Positions 43,383 to 52,805 of a stretch of DNA of 64,000 nt are shown here, one piece after another. The stretch comes from an uncultured Robinsoniella sp. GTDB lineage: Bacteria > Bacillota > Clostridia > Lachnospirales > Lachnospiraceae. The notes beneath the pieces were generated by a model. That model worked only from the letters and a program-made list of their open reading frames with translations. It was not told where the DNA came from and ran no database searches. Made by a program: the position numbers and the translations under genes. The stretch lies in contig UQGG01000003.1 in assembly GCA_900540475.1 (NCBI GenBank), positions 186,001 through 250,000 of the forward strand. Direction: 5' to 3'. Numbering within the stretch: the stretch's first letter is position 1; each line of letters starts with the position of its first letter.

Positions 43383-44417
43383 ATGAAAGATATATTAGGG
43401 AAACCTCATGCATTGAAACAGGTAAATCTTTCAGTTGTGCGTAAGGCGATTAAAGAAAAGGGTTCTGCTACAAGGGCGGAGATCGTGGAGGCAACGAAAA
43501 TCAGTGTCACTACCGTGCGAACACTGCTAACGGAAATGCTGATGAATAACGAAATTGTTGATGCAGGGTATGATGAATCGATTGGGGGAAGAAAGGCAGT
43601 CCGCTATGAACTGAATAAAAACAGGTTTTTCGGAGTTGGGCTGTGCCTGGGAAGTGACAGTATCCGCTATCTAACCGTTAATATCTGTGGGGAAATTCAG
43701 GACAGCGGTATACTACCTGGGGGAGATAATGCTGTGGAAGCTATCTGTTTATTTTTGGATGAACTGGTAACCAGGATAGAAATAAAGTCAATTGGTATTG
43801 GAGTTCCCGGAATTGTCAATGGACTGGAATATCAGAGAAAAAATTCGCAGGGACAGTTGGAAGGATATCCCATTGGAGAGGCTATTCATCAGCGGTATGG
43901 GATTCCGGTAATCTTAGAAAATGACCTGAATGCCATTACACTGGGCTTTGGAAGATGCTATTTGAAGGAATATCCCGAAGAAATATGCGAAAATATCAAT
44001 ATGGCATATATTCATTTTGATAATGACTGTCTAAGTGCAGGCTTCCTTTCAGGTGGAAGAGTTTTGCGTGGCTGGAATAACTTTGTAGGGGAATTGGGAC
44101 TGTTTCCGGTGGATGAAACAAGAACACTGGATGATCTGCTGTCATCCCCTTTGGAAGATGAGCGTTATGCTCAAATAATAGCAAAACTAATTGCAGGAAT
44201 CTGCTGTATCTTGAATCCTCAATACATTGCCCTTGGGGGAAATGATTTCCGGAAAGAATGCCTGCCTTTGATTAACGATTATTTTGACAGTACTTTACCG
44301 GAGAAAATGTCTGCTGAAATACTTTATGCAGAGGATATTTGGCATGATTATCTGGAAGGAATTGCTTATTTAACTGCTGAACAGATTTTTGCGGATGTAA
44401 TGCTGGTAAGGGGGTAA
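43383..44417 (+). CDS. ROK-family transcriptional regulator
   Basis: 344 residues. The N-terminal winged helix (T-R-A-E-I-V-E-A-T-K-I-S-V-T-T-V-R-T-L-L) precedes a ROK sugar-kinase-like domain (I-G-I-G-V-P-G-I-V-N-G, E-N-D-L-N-A). The usual ROK zinc site C-x-C-G-x-x-G-C is missing; L-G-L-F-P-V-D-E-T-R-T occurs instead. It is a DNA-binding repressor or activator of a sugar pathway rather than a kinase. An MFS gene starts 7 bp later and a PHP gene follows, so one operon. AGGAGGT before the ATG. Confidence 0.9.
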   Translation: MKDILGKPHALKQVNLSVVRKAIKEKGSATRAEIVEATKISVTTVRTLLTEMLMNNEIVDAGYDESIGGRKAVRYELNKNRFFGVGLCLGSDSIRYLTVNICGEIQDSGILPGGDNAVEAICLFLDELVTRIEIKSIGIGVPGIVNGLEYQRKNSQGQLEGYPIGEAIHQRYGIPVILENDLNAITLGFGRCYLKEYPEEICENINMAYIHFDNDCLSAGFLSGGRVLRGWNNFVGELGLFPVDETRTLDDLLSSPLEDERYAQIIAKLIAGICCILNPQYIALGGNDFRKECLPLINDYFDSTLPEKMSAEILYAEDIWHDYLEGIAYLTAEQIFADVMLVRG

Positions 44418-44424
44418 ATACTAT

Positions 44425-45717
44425 ATGACAGATACTACTGCGGAGTTGCCGACACTGTCAAAAGTGCAAAGATCATTTCATGCCCAGGTGGTTTTCGGGA
44501 CCTCTTTTATTTTTTTAACCAGCGGCGTTTTTTTAAGCGGTCTGGCTATATACATGGGAGCAAGCGATTTACTGGTAAGCTACATCAGTATGATTACAAA
44601 TATCTGTGGGATATCGATTATCTTTTTCTCATCCTTTATGGAACGGTTTCGCAGTTTCAAAAAGATTACCATAGGATTAACAGTTCTGTCGAAATTTGCC
44701 ACGTTGCTGATCGTTTTGATTCCAGTATTTGTTCCGGCAGAAATGCAGATTATCATTTTTATACCCGTGATGATTACAGCATTTACTTTACAGGCGCAGA
44801 CAACGGTTGTCTTGAATAACTGGATGGTCACCTTTGTGGAGGAGAAAAAGAGCGGCAGATATATTGCGGGGCGCCAGACTTTTGTTTTGGGGGTAACGGT
44901 TATTCTGTCTCTGGCAGGCGGCAGGCTGCTTGATGCAGTATCGGGAGCATATATTGGATTCTTTCTTTTGTTTTTGGCAGCAATGATTATGGGTGTTATG
45001 GAAATAATCGTATTGATTCGCATTCCCGATGCAGAACAGCAAAATATAATGGTAAAGAAAAGCAGGTTTTCAGATATGGTTCGGGTACCTTTTAAAAACC
45101 GCCAGTTTTTGGCCTTTGTTGTGTATATATTTTTGTTTTATCTGATGCTTTCCATTGCTGACAGTTTTACGGTAGTATATATGATGCGTTATCTGCAGCT
45201 TTCCTATGTCACAACGACTGGTATGCAGATGTTGATCTCATTGCCGCAGATCTTCCTGTTGGGGGTCTGGGGAAAAGTGAGTGACAGAAGAGGGCATCAG
45301 TTTGCACTCACTGCTTCCATATGGTTTTTTATAGGTGAAACATTTTTTATGGCATTATCGAATCCCCATAACTTTTATGTCTTTATTCCGGTCGCATTTA
45401 TATTTGCTTCGGCAGCGAACGCCGGGTTTATGGTCTCTGTATTTAACCGACGCTACGAGCTTATGCCAGCAGAGGGGCGGATCTTATACGATAATTTTTA
45501 CAGTGCTGCGGTTGGGCTGGCGTTTATTCTGGGGCCTGTCATTGGAGGTGGTGTGAAACGTCTGCTGGAATCCAGCTCATGGGTGACTGAAGTAATACAA
45601 TTTGGAAACATCCGGCTTTTATATGTAGTATCAACGGCAGCAATTATATTACTGCAGGTTCTGATGATGAGTGTAAAGAGTAAAGGCAGTAAAATTACTT
45701 TAGAAGGAGGTTGCTGA
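44425..45717 (+). CDS. MFS transporter
   Basis: 430-residue membrane protein with about 12 helices. A loop of the type G-K-V-S-D-R-R-G-H-Q-F-A-L is the typical MFS signature, here in the second half of the protein. The short cytoplasmic N-terminus and the R-Y-I-A-G-R-Q motif are also visible. It lies between a ROK regulator and a PHP phosphoesterase, so it probably moves a sugar or sugar-phosphate-like compound whose identity is unknown. Confidence 0.88.
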   Translation: MTDTTAELPTLSKVQRSFHAQVVFGTSFIFLTSGVFLSGLAIYMGASDLLVSYISMITNICGISIIFFSSFMERFRSFKKITIGLTVLSKFATLLIVLIPVFVPAEMQIIIFIPVMITAFTLQAQTTVVLNNWMVTFVEEKKSGRYIAGRQTFVLGVTVILSLAGGRLLDAVSGAYIGFFLLFLAAMIMGVMEIIVLIRIPDAEQQNIMVKKSRFSDMVRVPFKNRQFLAFVVYIFLFYLMLSIADSFTVVYMMRYLQLSYVTTTGMQMLISLPQIFLLGVWGKVSDRRGHQFALTASIWFFIGETFFMALSNPHNFYVFIPVAFIFASAANAGFMVSVFNRRYELMPAEGRILYDNFYSAAVGLAFILGPVIGGGVKRLLESSSWVTEVIQFGNIRLLYVVSTAAIILLQVLMMSVKSKGSKITLEGGC

Positions 45718-45718
45718 C

Positions 45719-46618
45719 ATGGCAAAAATAGATTTGCATATCCATTCCAATTGCAGTGATGACGGATCGTTTTCAGTTCCTGAAATTATGGATCTGTGTA
45801 GACAGTCACACATTTGTTTTATGTCCATTACGGATCACAATACCGTTAGGGGGGTACCGCAAGCCCTGGAACTGGCGGGAAAAATGGGAATTGAGGTTAT
45901 ATCCGGAGTGGAACTGGACTGTGTCTGTATGGGACGGAACTTTCATCTGCTGGGTTATGGATTTGACTGTACGGATCCTGTATTTGCGGAGATTGAGCAA
46001 AGTATTCTTGAGCAGGAACGTAAAGCGGCAAGGAAAAAAATTGAACTTATCCGAGAGGAGACGGGTATTCCTCTTGGAACGGATGAAGTACTGGAGGCTT
46101 CAGAAGATGGCGTGGTTACCGGTGAGCTGATTGCGGAATTGTTATTGAAAAAAGAAAATGCAAAGGATTATCCGATATTATTACCGTATCAGCCTGGTGG
46201 GAAACGCTCTGACAATCCTTTTGTGAACTTTTACTGGGACTATTTTTCACAGGGGAAGCCGGCATATGTGCCCATAAAATATATTTCAATGGAAGAGGCT
46301 GCCGGCCTGATTCATGCAGCAGGAGGAATTGCCGTTCTGGCGCATCCCGGACAGAATCTGCAGGGGGACTATGCTTTTCTCCAGCAGATAGTCAGGTCGC
46401 ATCTGGATGGTATCGAAGCATATTCCTCTTATCACTGCAGAATGGAAATAACTTATTTTACCGAGATAGCCCAGGAAAATAACCTGCTGATCACCTGCGG
46501 AAGTGATTTTCACGGCAAGACAAAACCCTCCATCCGTCTGGGCGGACATGGAGCAGATGAAAAAATGTCTGCAATTATAAGGGAAAGAATAATGGTGAAA
46601 ATGCTAAATAGCCATTGA
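45719..46618 (+). CDS. PHP-domain phosphoesterase
   Basis: 299 residues. Metal-binding motifs of the PHP family are clear: I-D-L-H-I-H-S near the start, I-T-D-H-N-T, G-V-E-L, A-H-P-G and the late G-S-D-F-H-G. Closest known type is the YciV/TrpH group (nucleoside 3',5'-bisphosphate phosphatase). The start lies one base after the MFS stop, with GGAGGT inside that gene. In this operon a sugar-phosphate substrate is an alternative. Confidence 0.9.
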   Translation: MAKIDLHIHSNCSDDGSFSVPEIMDLCRQSHICFMSITDHNTVRGVPQALELAGKMGIEVISGVELDCVCMGRNFHLLGYGFDCTDPVFAEIEQSILEQERKAARKKIELIREETGIPLGTDEVLEASEDGVVTGELIAELLLKKENAKDYPILLPYQPGGKRSDNPFVNFYWDYFSQGKPAYVPIKYISMEEAAGLIHAAGGIAVLAHPGQNLQGDYAFLQQIVRSHLDGIEAYSSYHCRMEITYFTEIAQENNLLITCGSDFHGKTKPSIRLGGHGADEKMSAIIRERIMVKMLNSH

Positions 46619-46629
46619 CTGTTGCTCGC

Positions 46630-47643
46630 TTATTTATTTTTATGAACCATTTCCCCATCTTTTCCAATCAGATAGCCACCGGTATAAATTACTTTATTTT
46701 CTGGTTCATCAAAAGCCGGAACCTCTTCATTTAACAGCTGAAGTGCTGTTTCCAAACCTAATTTGCCCATTTTTTCAGAATCCTGGAGCATGGTTCCGGA
46801 CATATCCCCTTCCACTATGGCGTTGACTGCCTGTTGGCTTCCGTCAAATCCAAATACAAGAACATCTTTTTTGCCTGCTTCTTTCAGTGCCCGGGAAGCA
46901 CCCAGTGCCATTGGATCATTTTCCGCAAAAAGTGCGGTAATATCGGGATGATACAGAATCATTTTCTTAGTTTTGGTATATGCAAGGTCTTCGTCGGAAT
47001 TGGCATATTCCACCGCTGAAATTTTATATCCGGCATCTGTTACCTTTGAAATGAATGCGTCGCCGCGGCGATTGGCATAAACGGCAGAAGACTCACATTT
47101 CAGTACTGCCATTTCTTTTGTATGGTCTGGGTTATCTTTTAAGAGGCTTAAAGCATATTCCGCCACTGTTTCCCCTCCGGCAGTGCAGTCAGATACAATC
47201 AATGCATCCTTGTCTGAACCGCCGTCACCGATATCCACTATGACGATGGGGATGTTTTTTTCGTGTGACAGGTCTACGATTTCTTCCATATATCCCGGGT
47301 AACAGGGGGAGACTACCAGAGCATCAATATCCTGTGCAATCAGGCTTTTGCAGCCACGCAGCATTTCTTCCGGGTCATTGTTCTGGTTGTGGGTTAGCAG
47401 CGTAATGCCAAGGCTGCTGGCATCTTCTTTTAGACTTTTGTCCATCCGTTTGAAAAAATCATTTTCCAGCGTATAGACAGACCAGCCCACATTGATCCCG
47501 TTGGGGCTTGCCGGTGTAATTTCCTGTATCACGGATTTTGTGACTCCTGCAGTTCCGGGATCGGAACATCCTGGAACAAGCAGCAACAAGGCGCCTGCGG
47601 ATAAGAAGGTAAAGAATTTTCTGTGATTTTTTTTATGTCTCAT
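46630..47643 (-). CDS. Sugar-binding lipoprotein (periplasmic-binding-protein type 4/LacI fold)
   Basis: 337 residues from the ATG with first base 47643 (AGGAG upstream). Signal and lipobox end L-V-P-G-C-S. The mature protein has the type I sugar-binding fold of RbsB-like proteins (V-G-W-S-V-Y-T-L, D-A-L-V-V-S-P-C, I-V-I-V-D-I-G-D-G-G, V-L-V-F-G-F-D-G-S). No ABC genes are near. It converges with the ROK operon and is divergent from a broken AraC gene, so it may be a sensing component or the relic of a transport locus. Confidence 0.88.
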   Translation of the reverse strand: MRHKKNHRKFFTFLSAGALLLLVPGCSDPGTAGVTKSVIQEITPASPNGINVGWSVYTLENDFFKRMDKSLKEDASSLGITLLTHNQNNDPEEMLRGCKSLIAQDIDALVVSPCYPGYMEEIVDLSHEKNIPIVIVDIGDGGSDKDALIVSDCTAGGETVAEYALSLLKDNPDHTKEMAVLKCESSAVYANRRGDAFISKVTDAGYKISAVEYANSDEDLAYTKTKKMILYHPDITALFAENDPMALGASRALKEAGKKDVLVFGFDGSQQAVNAIVEGDMSGTMLQDSEKMGKLGLETALQLLNEEVPAFDEPENKVIYTGGYLIGKDGEMVHKNK

Positions 47644-47712
47644 ATTTAAGCACTCCTTTATAGTGGTTATGATTGCACACATCAGCTTTTATGATATAAT
47701 AATAATCATAAT

Positions 47713-47988
47713 TTGTATAGTATGACAGATAAAAAAAGCATCAAAATATGTGATTTTCTAAGATTTATGGGAGGAAGGAGAGGAGGAAGCAAACATACGG
47801 GCAGAAATTGCAGAGATATCATACAGGAAACAAAACTCCAGTACGCAATGGAGCTGTTGGATAACTCGGAATTGAGCATTTACCATATTGCAGAGGAATG
47901 CGGCTATTCCAGTCCGAGCCATTTTTTTCGGGTATTCCGTGAAAAGTATGGAATTACACCCAATGAGTATAGAGTAAATAAGGTTTAG
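47713..47988 (+). pseudogene. AraC-family regulator, C-terminal fragment
   Basis: The sequence from about 47800 (T-G-R-N-C-R-D-I-I-Q-E-T-K-L-Q-Y-A-M-E-L-L) to 47988 contains the linker helix and second helix-turn-helix (I-A-E-E-C-G-Y-S-S-P-S-H-F-F-R-V-F-R-E-K-Y-G-I-T-P-N-E-Y-R) of an AraC protein. The first HTH and the sensor domain are missing, and the start region G-G-R-R-G-G-S-K-H does not match. Probably a deletion remnant that once regulated the adjacent binding protein. Confidence 0.75.
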
Positions 47989-48139
47989 AATATAGGAGTA
48001 ATTAACAGGCACTCGCTGACTTACAGCGTGACAAACCGGAGATCTCAGGTAGATACTCCGGTTTTGTCATGTAGTGCTTTCTATTCAGGGATAGGATATA
48101 TACTTTGTAAAATGACAGATCAGCAGGAGCAGAAAAGAA

Positions 48140-48168
48140 TTGACAGAGAAATACCAGTGAGATATAAT
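48140..48168 (+). promoter_or_regulatory. SigA-type promoter of the MarR-MATE operon
   Basis: -35 TTGACA (48140-48145), 17-bp spacer, -10 TATAAT (48163-48168): full consensus. The short dyad AGTC/GACT (48170-48185) just downstream may be the MarR operator. Confidence 0.85.
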
Positions 48169-48212
48169 AAGTCCGTAAACAGACTAAATACATATTCGTC
48201 AGGAGGATGGGC

Positions 48213-48680
48213 ATGGAGATCAGGGAGTACATTAAAGAATATTATGATTTTTGGTTTGGGATAAACAGTATCTATGAAATGTGGTCAAAAAAGCGGGGAT
48301 TGACATTTTACTCATTGTCCGTTTTATATATCATACATGAGAAGGAAGGGAACTGTACGCAGAAGATGATTTGTGATCAGCTGCTTTTGCCTAAACAGAC
48401 AATTAACACTATTTTAAATTCTTTTGAGAAGAAGGAATGGGTTATAAGAAGAACGATGGAAAATGATAAACGTAATAAGGCAGTACTTTTTACAAAAAAA
48501 GGACAGGATTTTGCAGACAGGATTATGACAGAATTGTATCAGCTGGAAGCTTGTGCCATGGATAAAATGAAAGAAGGACAGAGAGCGGATATGGCGGAGA
48601 ATAACCGTCTGTTTCTGACTAATCTGCATAAAGTAATGGAGATCAATGCAGATGATGCAAAGGAAGGTGCCGAATGTTAA
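48213..48680 (+). CDS. MarR-family regulator
   Basis: 155 residues. Start ATG at 48213, six bases after AGGAGG; an ATG at 48207 directly abuts the ribosome site and is unlikely. It has a winged HTH (C-T-Q-K-M-I-C-D-Q-L-L-L-P-K-Q-T-I-N-T-I-L-N) and wing (I-R-R-T-M-E-N-D-K-R-N-K). It overlaps the MATE gene and probably represses it. Confidence 0.92.
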   Translation: MEIREYIKEYYDFWFGINSIYEMWSKKRGLTFYSLSVLYIIHEKEGNCTQKMICDQLLLPKQTINTILNSFEKKEWVIRRTMENDKRNKAVLFTKKGQDFADRIMTELYQLEACAMDKMKEGQRADMAENNRLFLTNLHKVMEINADDAKEGAEC

Positions 48681-50005
48681 AGACATTTTTGAAATTTGTT
48701 TTGCCGTCAATGCTGGCTTTTGCATTTTCGGGCGTTTATGCAATTGTGGATGGCTTCTTTGTGGGAAGAAATATAGGAGATGCCGGTTTGGCGGCTATTA
48801 ATATTGCCTATCCGATGACGGCATTGATTCAGGCGGTAGGAACAGGAATCGGAATGGGAGGGGCTATTTATTTCTCTATCAATAAAGGAAGACAAGATGA
48901 GAAACGTGCATCCGGGTACGCGGGTAACACGATGGTTTACCTGCTTTTTGCATGTATCCTTCTTACGATATTTTTGGCATGTGTTCATTATCCGGCTTTA
49001 GAATTATTTGGTGCTGAGGGAGAAATCCTTACTTTAGCGAATGAGTATATTCGTGTCATTATCGTAGGGACAACTTTTCAGCTGCTGTCTACAGGGCTGG
49101 TTCCGCTTCTGCGTAATCATGGCAAGGCAATTTTTGCAATGGGATGTATGGTTGCAGGTTTTGTAACCAATATTGTGCTTGATTATTTGTTTATCGCGGT
49201 ACTGCCATTTGGTATGGCGGGAGCGGCGTGGGCGACGATAATCGGACAGGCTGTAACAATGGTACCCTGCCTGCTGGTCTTATTTTCTAAAAAGTATCGT
49301 CTGCCAAGGGAGGCGTTTAAACCTCAGTTTGGGATGCTAAAAGAGATTATATCTACGGGAATATCCCCTTTTGGACTTACGCTTTCTCCCAATATTGTTC
49401 TGTTGATTATGAATAAAACAGCTATGCTTTACGGCGGTACTCTGGTGGTGGCTTCCTATGCGGTAATCAGCTATGTCAGCTGTGTGGTACAGCTGCTTTT
49501 GCAGGGAGTAGGTGATGGAAGCCAGCCCCTGCTCAGCCGGTATATTGGAGAGAAGAATGTAAAGTCAGCAGGCACAGTATGCAAAATGGCATATATACTG
49601 GCGGCTGTGGTGGCGCTTCTGTGCGGTGGAGTGATGATTGCCCTAAGGTATGTAATCCCACCGTTTTTCGGGGCCTCTCTCCAGGTCACAGAGGCAGCGG
49701 CAGAAGCCTTGCCTGTTTTTGCAGCCGGATTTCTTTTTATTGCTTTTCTAAGAGTAACGACATCTTATTTTTATGCTTCCGGCAAAAATCGGTTTGCTTA
49801 TATTCTGGTATATGGTGAGCCGGCACTCTTGTTTTTACTGCTTACTTTTGTATTTCCGCGTTTTTGGGGATTAACGGGGGTTTGGATTTCCGTACCGGTA
49901 ACCCAGATGCTTCTCTCTGTGATTGGATTTTACTGCCTGAAAAGAAAGGGAATTAAGCCGGATAATGTTCCTGATATGGTGTTGCAGAAGAATTTTGACA
50001 AATAA
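48674..50005 (+). CDS. MATE-family efflux transporter
   Basis: 443-residue membrane protein with 12 predicted helices and the MATE start pattern (P-S-M-L-A-F-A-F-S-G-V-Y-A-I-V-D-G-F-F-V-G). Family members export drugs or metabolites using Na+ or H+ gradients. It overlaps the MarR gene by 7 bp. Substrate unknown. Confidence 0.93.
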   Translation: MLKTFLKFVLPSMLAFAFSGVYAIVDGFFVGRNIGDAGLAAINIAYPMTALIQAVGTGIGMGGAIYFSINKGRQDEKRASGYAGNTMVYLLFACILLTIFLACVHYPALELFGAEGEILTLANEYIRVIIVGTTFQLLSTGLVPLLRNHGKAIFAMGCMVAGFVTNIVLDYLFIAVLPFGMAGAAWATIIGQAVTMVPCLLVLFSKKYRLPREAFKPQFGMLKEIISTGISPFGLTLSPNIVLLIMNKTAMLYGGTLVVASYAVISYVSCVVQLLLQGVGDGSQPLLSRYIGEKNVKSAGTVCKMAYILAAVVALLCGGVMIALRYVIPPFFGASLQVTEAAAEALPVFAAGFLFIAFLRVTTSYFYASGKNRFAYILVYGEPALLFLLLTFVFPRFWGLTGVWISVPVTQMLLSVIGFYCLKRKGIKPDNVPDMVLQKNFDK

Positions 50006-50080
50006 TATGTTTGATCGTCCTGTTTTGATATATTTTATATTTTCTTCCTATTATTAAAGAAATAATAATATTGCCATTTA

Positions 50081-50109
50081 TTGACTTTGCAATTTCACCA
50101 GAGTATAAT
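50081..50109 (+). promoter_or_regulatory. SigA-type promoter of the P-type ATPase gene
   Basis: -35 TTGACT (50081-50086), 17-bp spacer, -10 TATAAT (50104-50109), about 95 bp before the start codon. Confidence 0.75.
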
Positions 50110-50203
50110 TGAGTTAAGTTTTATTCCCTGTGCTAAGTGCAGCGGCGCTTGGTACAGAAATGACATATACTATACCAGAGATGATGGATAAAGGGATGGA
50201 TAG

Positions 50204-52585
50204 ATGACGAATAACTATACGGGACTGAACGATGATGAAGTACAAAAACGTATTAACCTGGGTGAGGTCAATACGGTAGACACGAACATATCCAAATCGA
50301 AAAAGGATATTGTGAAAACCCATACGCTGACTTATTTTAACTTTTTAAATTTATTCTTAGGCGTATTGGTTCTGATATCGGGGCAATTTAAGAATATTAC
50401 ATTTATGGGAGTTATAATCATTAACTCAGTGATTGGTATTGCCCAGGAATTTAAAGTAAAGAAGCTGATTGATAAACTGTCGGTTATAACAGCATCCAAA
50501 GCAAAGGTGATCCGAAGCGGTGCCAGAATTACGATCCCGGTAAATGAGGTGGTAATTGATGACATTCTGATAGTGGAAAACGGAGATCAGGTGTGTTCTG
50601 ACAGTATTGTTCTGGAATCTGACGGTATTGAAGTAAATGAATCCATGCTTACCGGAGAATCCAAGCCGGTGAAGAAGAAACCCGGAGACGTTCTTATGTC
50701 AGGCAGTTATCTGGTAGCAGGCAGCGGCATTGGGCGTGTGGAACATGTGGGAGAAGAGAATTATGCCACAGAGCTAGCGAAAAAAGCTAAGAGCAAGAAA
50801 CGTGCCACGTCAGAAATGCAGCGAACGATTAAACGGATTATCAAGGTGCTGGGTATTTTGATTATTCCGGTTGGAATTTTATTATTCTGGTCCCAGAAAA
50901 GCATTCATGATATCAGCTTTTCAAACGCCCTTGTCAGTACCGTTGCCGGAATTATTGGAATGATCCCGGAAGGGCTGGTCTTACTTACCAGTGTATCCTT
51001 TATCCTGGGGGTTGGCCGTCTGGCGAAGCAGCGTGCCCTGGTACAGGAAATGGAGGCAATCGAAGCTCTCGCCAGAGTAAATGTGCTCTGCCTGGATAAA
51101 ACAGGTACCATTACCACCGGGAACCTGGAAGTTGTGGAAGTGGTGCCGCTTGGAGATACAGAGAGTATCCGCGTTGAAAATGTAATGAATGAAATAGCGT
51201 TTGCCTTTGATGACGTAAATGCTACGCAAAATGCATTGATGCAGCGCTTTAAGAAAACAAATCTCTGGCAAGTGGAAGAGAAGATTCCTTTTTCTTCAGA
51301 TCGCAAATACAGGGCGATCCGGTTTGGGCAGGAAGGCGCATTTGTACTTGGAGCACCGGAGTTTTTAATCCGGGATGACGAAGAATTAAAAGCCAGGGTG
51401 GATGGCTATTCCAATCAGGGTTTCCGTGTTCTGCTTCTTGGCAGCTGCGAGAATATGTCTCAGGAAGATGGATCGGTGGACGGAGTAACTCCGGTGGGAC
51501 TGGTGGTTATTACTGATCAGATTCGTACTACCGCTAAGGATACCTTTGCATATTTCAAAGAGCAGCAGGTAGAGATTAAGGTTATCTCAGGGGATAATCC
51601 CATAACCGTTTCCAATATTGCGGTGAAAGCAGGATTGGAAGGCGGAGAACATTATGTGGATGCTTCCACGCTTCCGGAAGATTTTGAAGAACTCAAAGAG
51701 CAGGTTGCAAAGTATTCCGTATTTGGCAGGGTTCGCCCCGAGCAGAAACAAAGCATTGTAAAAGCCTATCAGGCAAACCAGAAGGTTGTGGGAATGGTAG
51801 GAGATGGTGTCAATGATGTTCTGGCTTTAAAAGATGCCGACTGCGGTATTGCCATGGCAGCGGGAAGTGATGCGGCAAAGCAGGTTGCCCATATTGTACT
51901 TCTGGATTCGGATTTTGCATCTATGAAGAACATTGTGCGGGAAGGCCGCATGATCATTACAAATATTGAAAAAGTTAGTGCGCTGTATCTGACTAAAACC
52001 ATATATTCCGTTATTTTATGTGTTATATTTATATTTTTACAGCGTTCTTATCCCTTTATTCCCATTCAGCTGTCCTGGATCAGCAGTACTGCAATCGGAA
52101 TCCCTAGTTTTATCTTAACACTGGAGCAGACGGAAGGTGTGACTACCACCGGTTTCTTGAAGCATGTACTGCGGGTGTCACTGCCGGCTGCATTGACGAT
52201 GGTTCTTACTATGAGTACGATACAGGCATTAAGTCCTTTCTGGGGTATGAACGAAACGATGACTTCTACCTTTAACCTGCTTGTTGGCGGTATGGTGAGT
52301 ATGCTGGTGGTATTCCGAGTATGCAGACCTATGAATATGCTCAGAAGAGTGCTGAGTATTGGGGTAGTTGCTATCTTTTGTACAGGAATTCTCATTGCTC
52401 CGGGATTGTTGGGGATATATGATGTATTCCGATGGGAAGTAATCTTTGTGATACCAATGATCTGTATGGCGCTGGTACTGGAACGGGGATTTGCAAGATT
52501 TGTGAACTACTGTTATATTTTAAAGGATAAGATCTCAAAAAAAGTATATGAAAAGTTAAGAAAGCATTATACCAGTATTAATTAA
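50204..52585 (+). CDS. Cation-translocating P-type ATPase (CtpE-like)
   Basis: 793-residue membrane pump. The phosphorylated Asp298 is in D-K-T-G-T-I-T; T-G-E-S, the hinge M-V-G-D-G-V-N-D-V and P-E-G-L in the fourth helix are present. The P-E-G-L-V-L-L motif without the C-P-C of heavy-metal pumps, and the overall size, resemble the mycobacterial CtpE group (Ca2+ uptake reported). No N-terminal metal domain. It is a single gene with its own promoter; the ion is not certain. Confidence 0.9.
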   Translation: MTNNYTGLNDDEVQKRINLGEVNTVDTNISKSKKDIVKTHTLTYFNFLNLFLGVLVLISGQFKNITFMGVIIINSVIGIAQEFKVKKLIDKLSVITASKAKVIRSGARITIPVNEVVIDDILIVENGDQVCSDSIVLESDGIEVNESMLTGESKPVKKKPGDVLMSGSYLVAGSGIGRVEHVGEENYATELAKKAKSKKRATSEMQRTIKRIIKVLGILIIPVGILLFWSQKSIHDISFSNALVSTVAGIIGMIPEGLVLLTSVSFILGVGRLAKQRALVQEMEAIEALARVNVLCLDKTGTITTGNLEVVEVVPLGDTESIRVENVMNEIAFAFDDVNATQNALMQRFKKTNLWQVEEKIPFSSDRKYRAIRFGQEGAFVLGAPEFLIRDDEELKARVDGYSNQGFRVLLLGSCENMSQEDGSVDGVTPVGLVVITDQIRTTAKDTFAYFKEQQVEIKVISGDNPITVSNIAVKAGLEGGEHYVDASTLPEDFEELKEQVAKYSVFGRVRPEQKQSIVKAYQANQKVVGMVGDGVNDVLALKDADCGIAMAAGSDAAKQVAHIVLLDSDFASMKNIVREGRMIITNIEKVSALYLTKTIYSVILCVIFIFLQRSYPFIPIQLSWISSTAIGIPSFILTLEQTEGVTTTGFLKHVLRVSLPAALTMVLTMSTIQALSPFWGMNETMTSTFNLLVGGMVSMLVVFRVCRPMNMLRRVLSIGVVAIFCTGILIAPGLLGIYDVFRWEVIFVIPMICMALVLERGFARFVNYCYILKDKISKKVYEKLRKHYTSIN

Positions 52586-52599
52586 ACTGGGAATATCAT

Positions 52600-52671
52600 G
52601 AATACGGCTGTAGAATCAGCCAGAACTGGGCTTAAAGCTCTTCTGGGTGATTTTACAGCCGTATTTTATTT
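52600..52671. terminator. Bidirectional terminator between the ATPase and AraC genes
   Basis: Outer arms AATACGGCTGTA/ACAGCCGTATT with a long inner hairpin, followed by TTATTT. The two flanking genes converge here. Confidence 0.75.
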
Positions 52672-52805
52672 ACCCGGCGCATCTTCCCAACAGGTTCAAA
52701 CAGACCCGCACAAGTGCTTGGCGGGTCATTTGGCATTTTAGGCAGAGGGAAGATTCTTGACAGTTAGACAGAGGTGAGATTAGACCTTGTTTATGTTGGT
52801 GGTTT

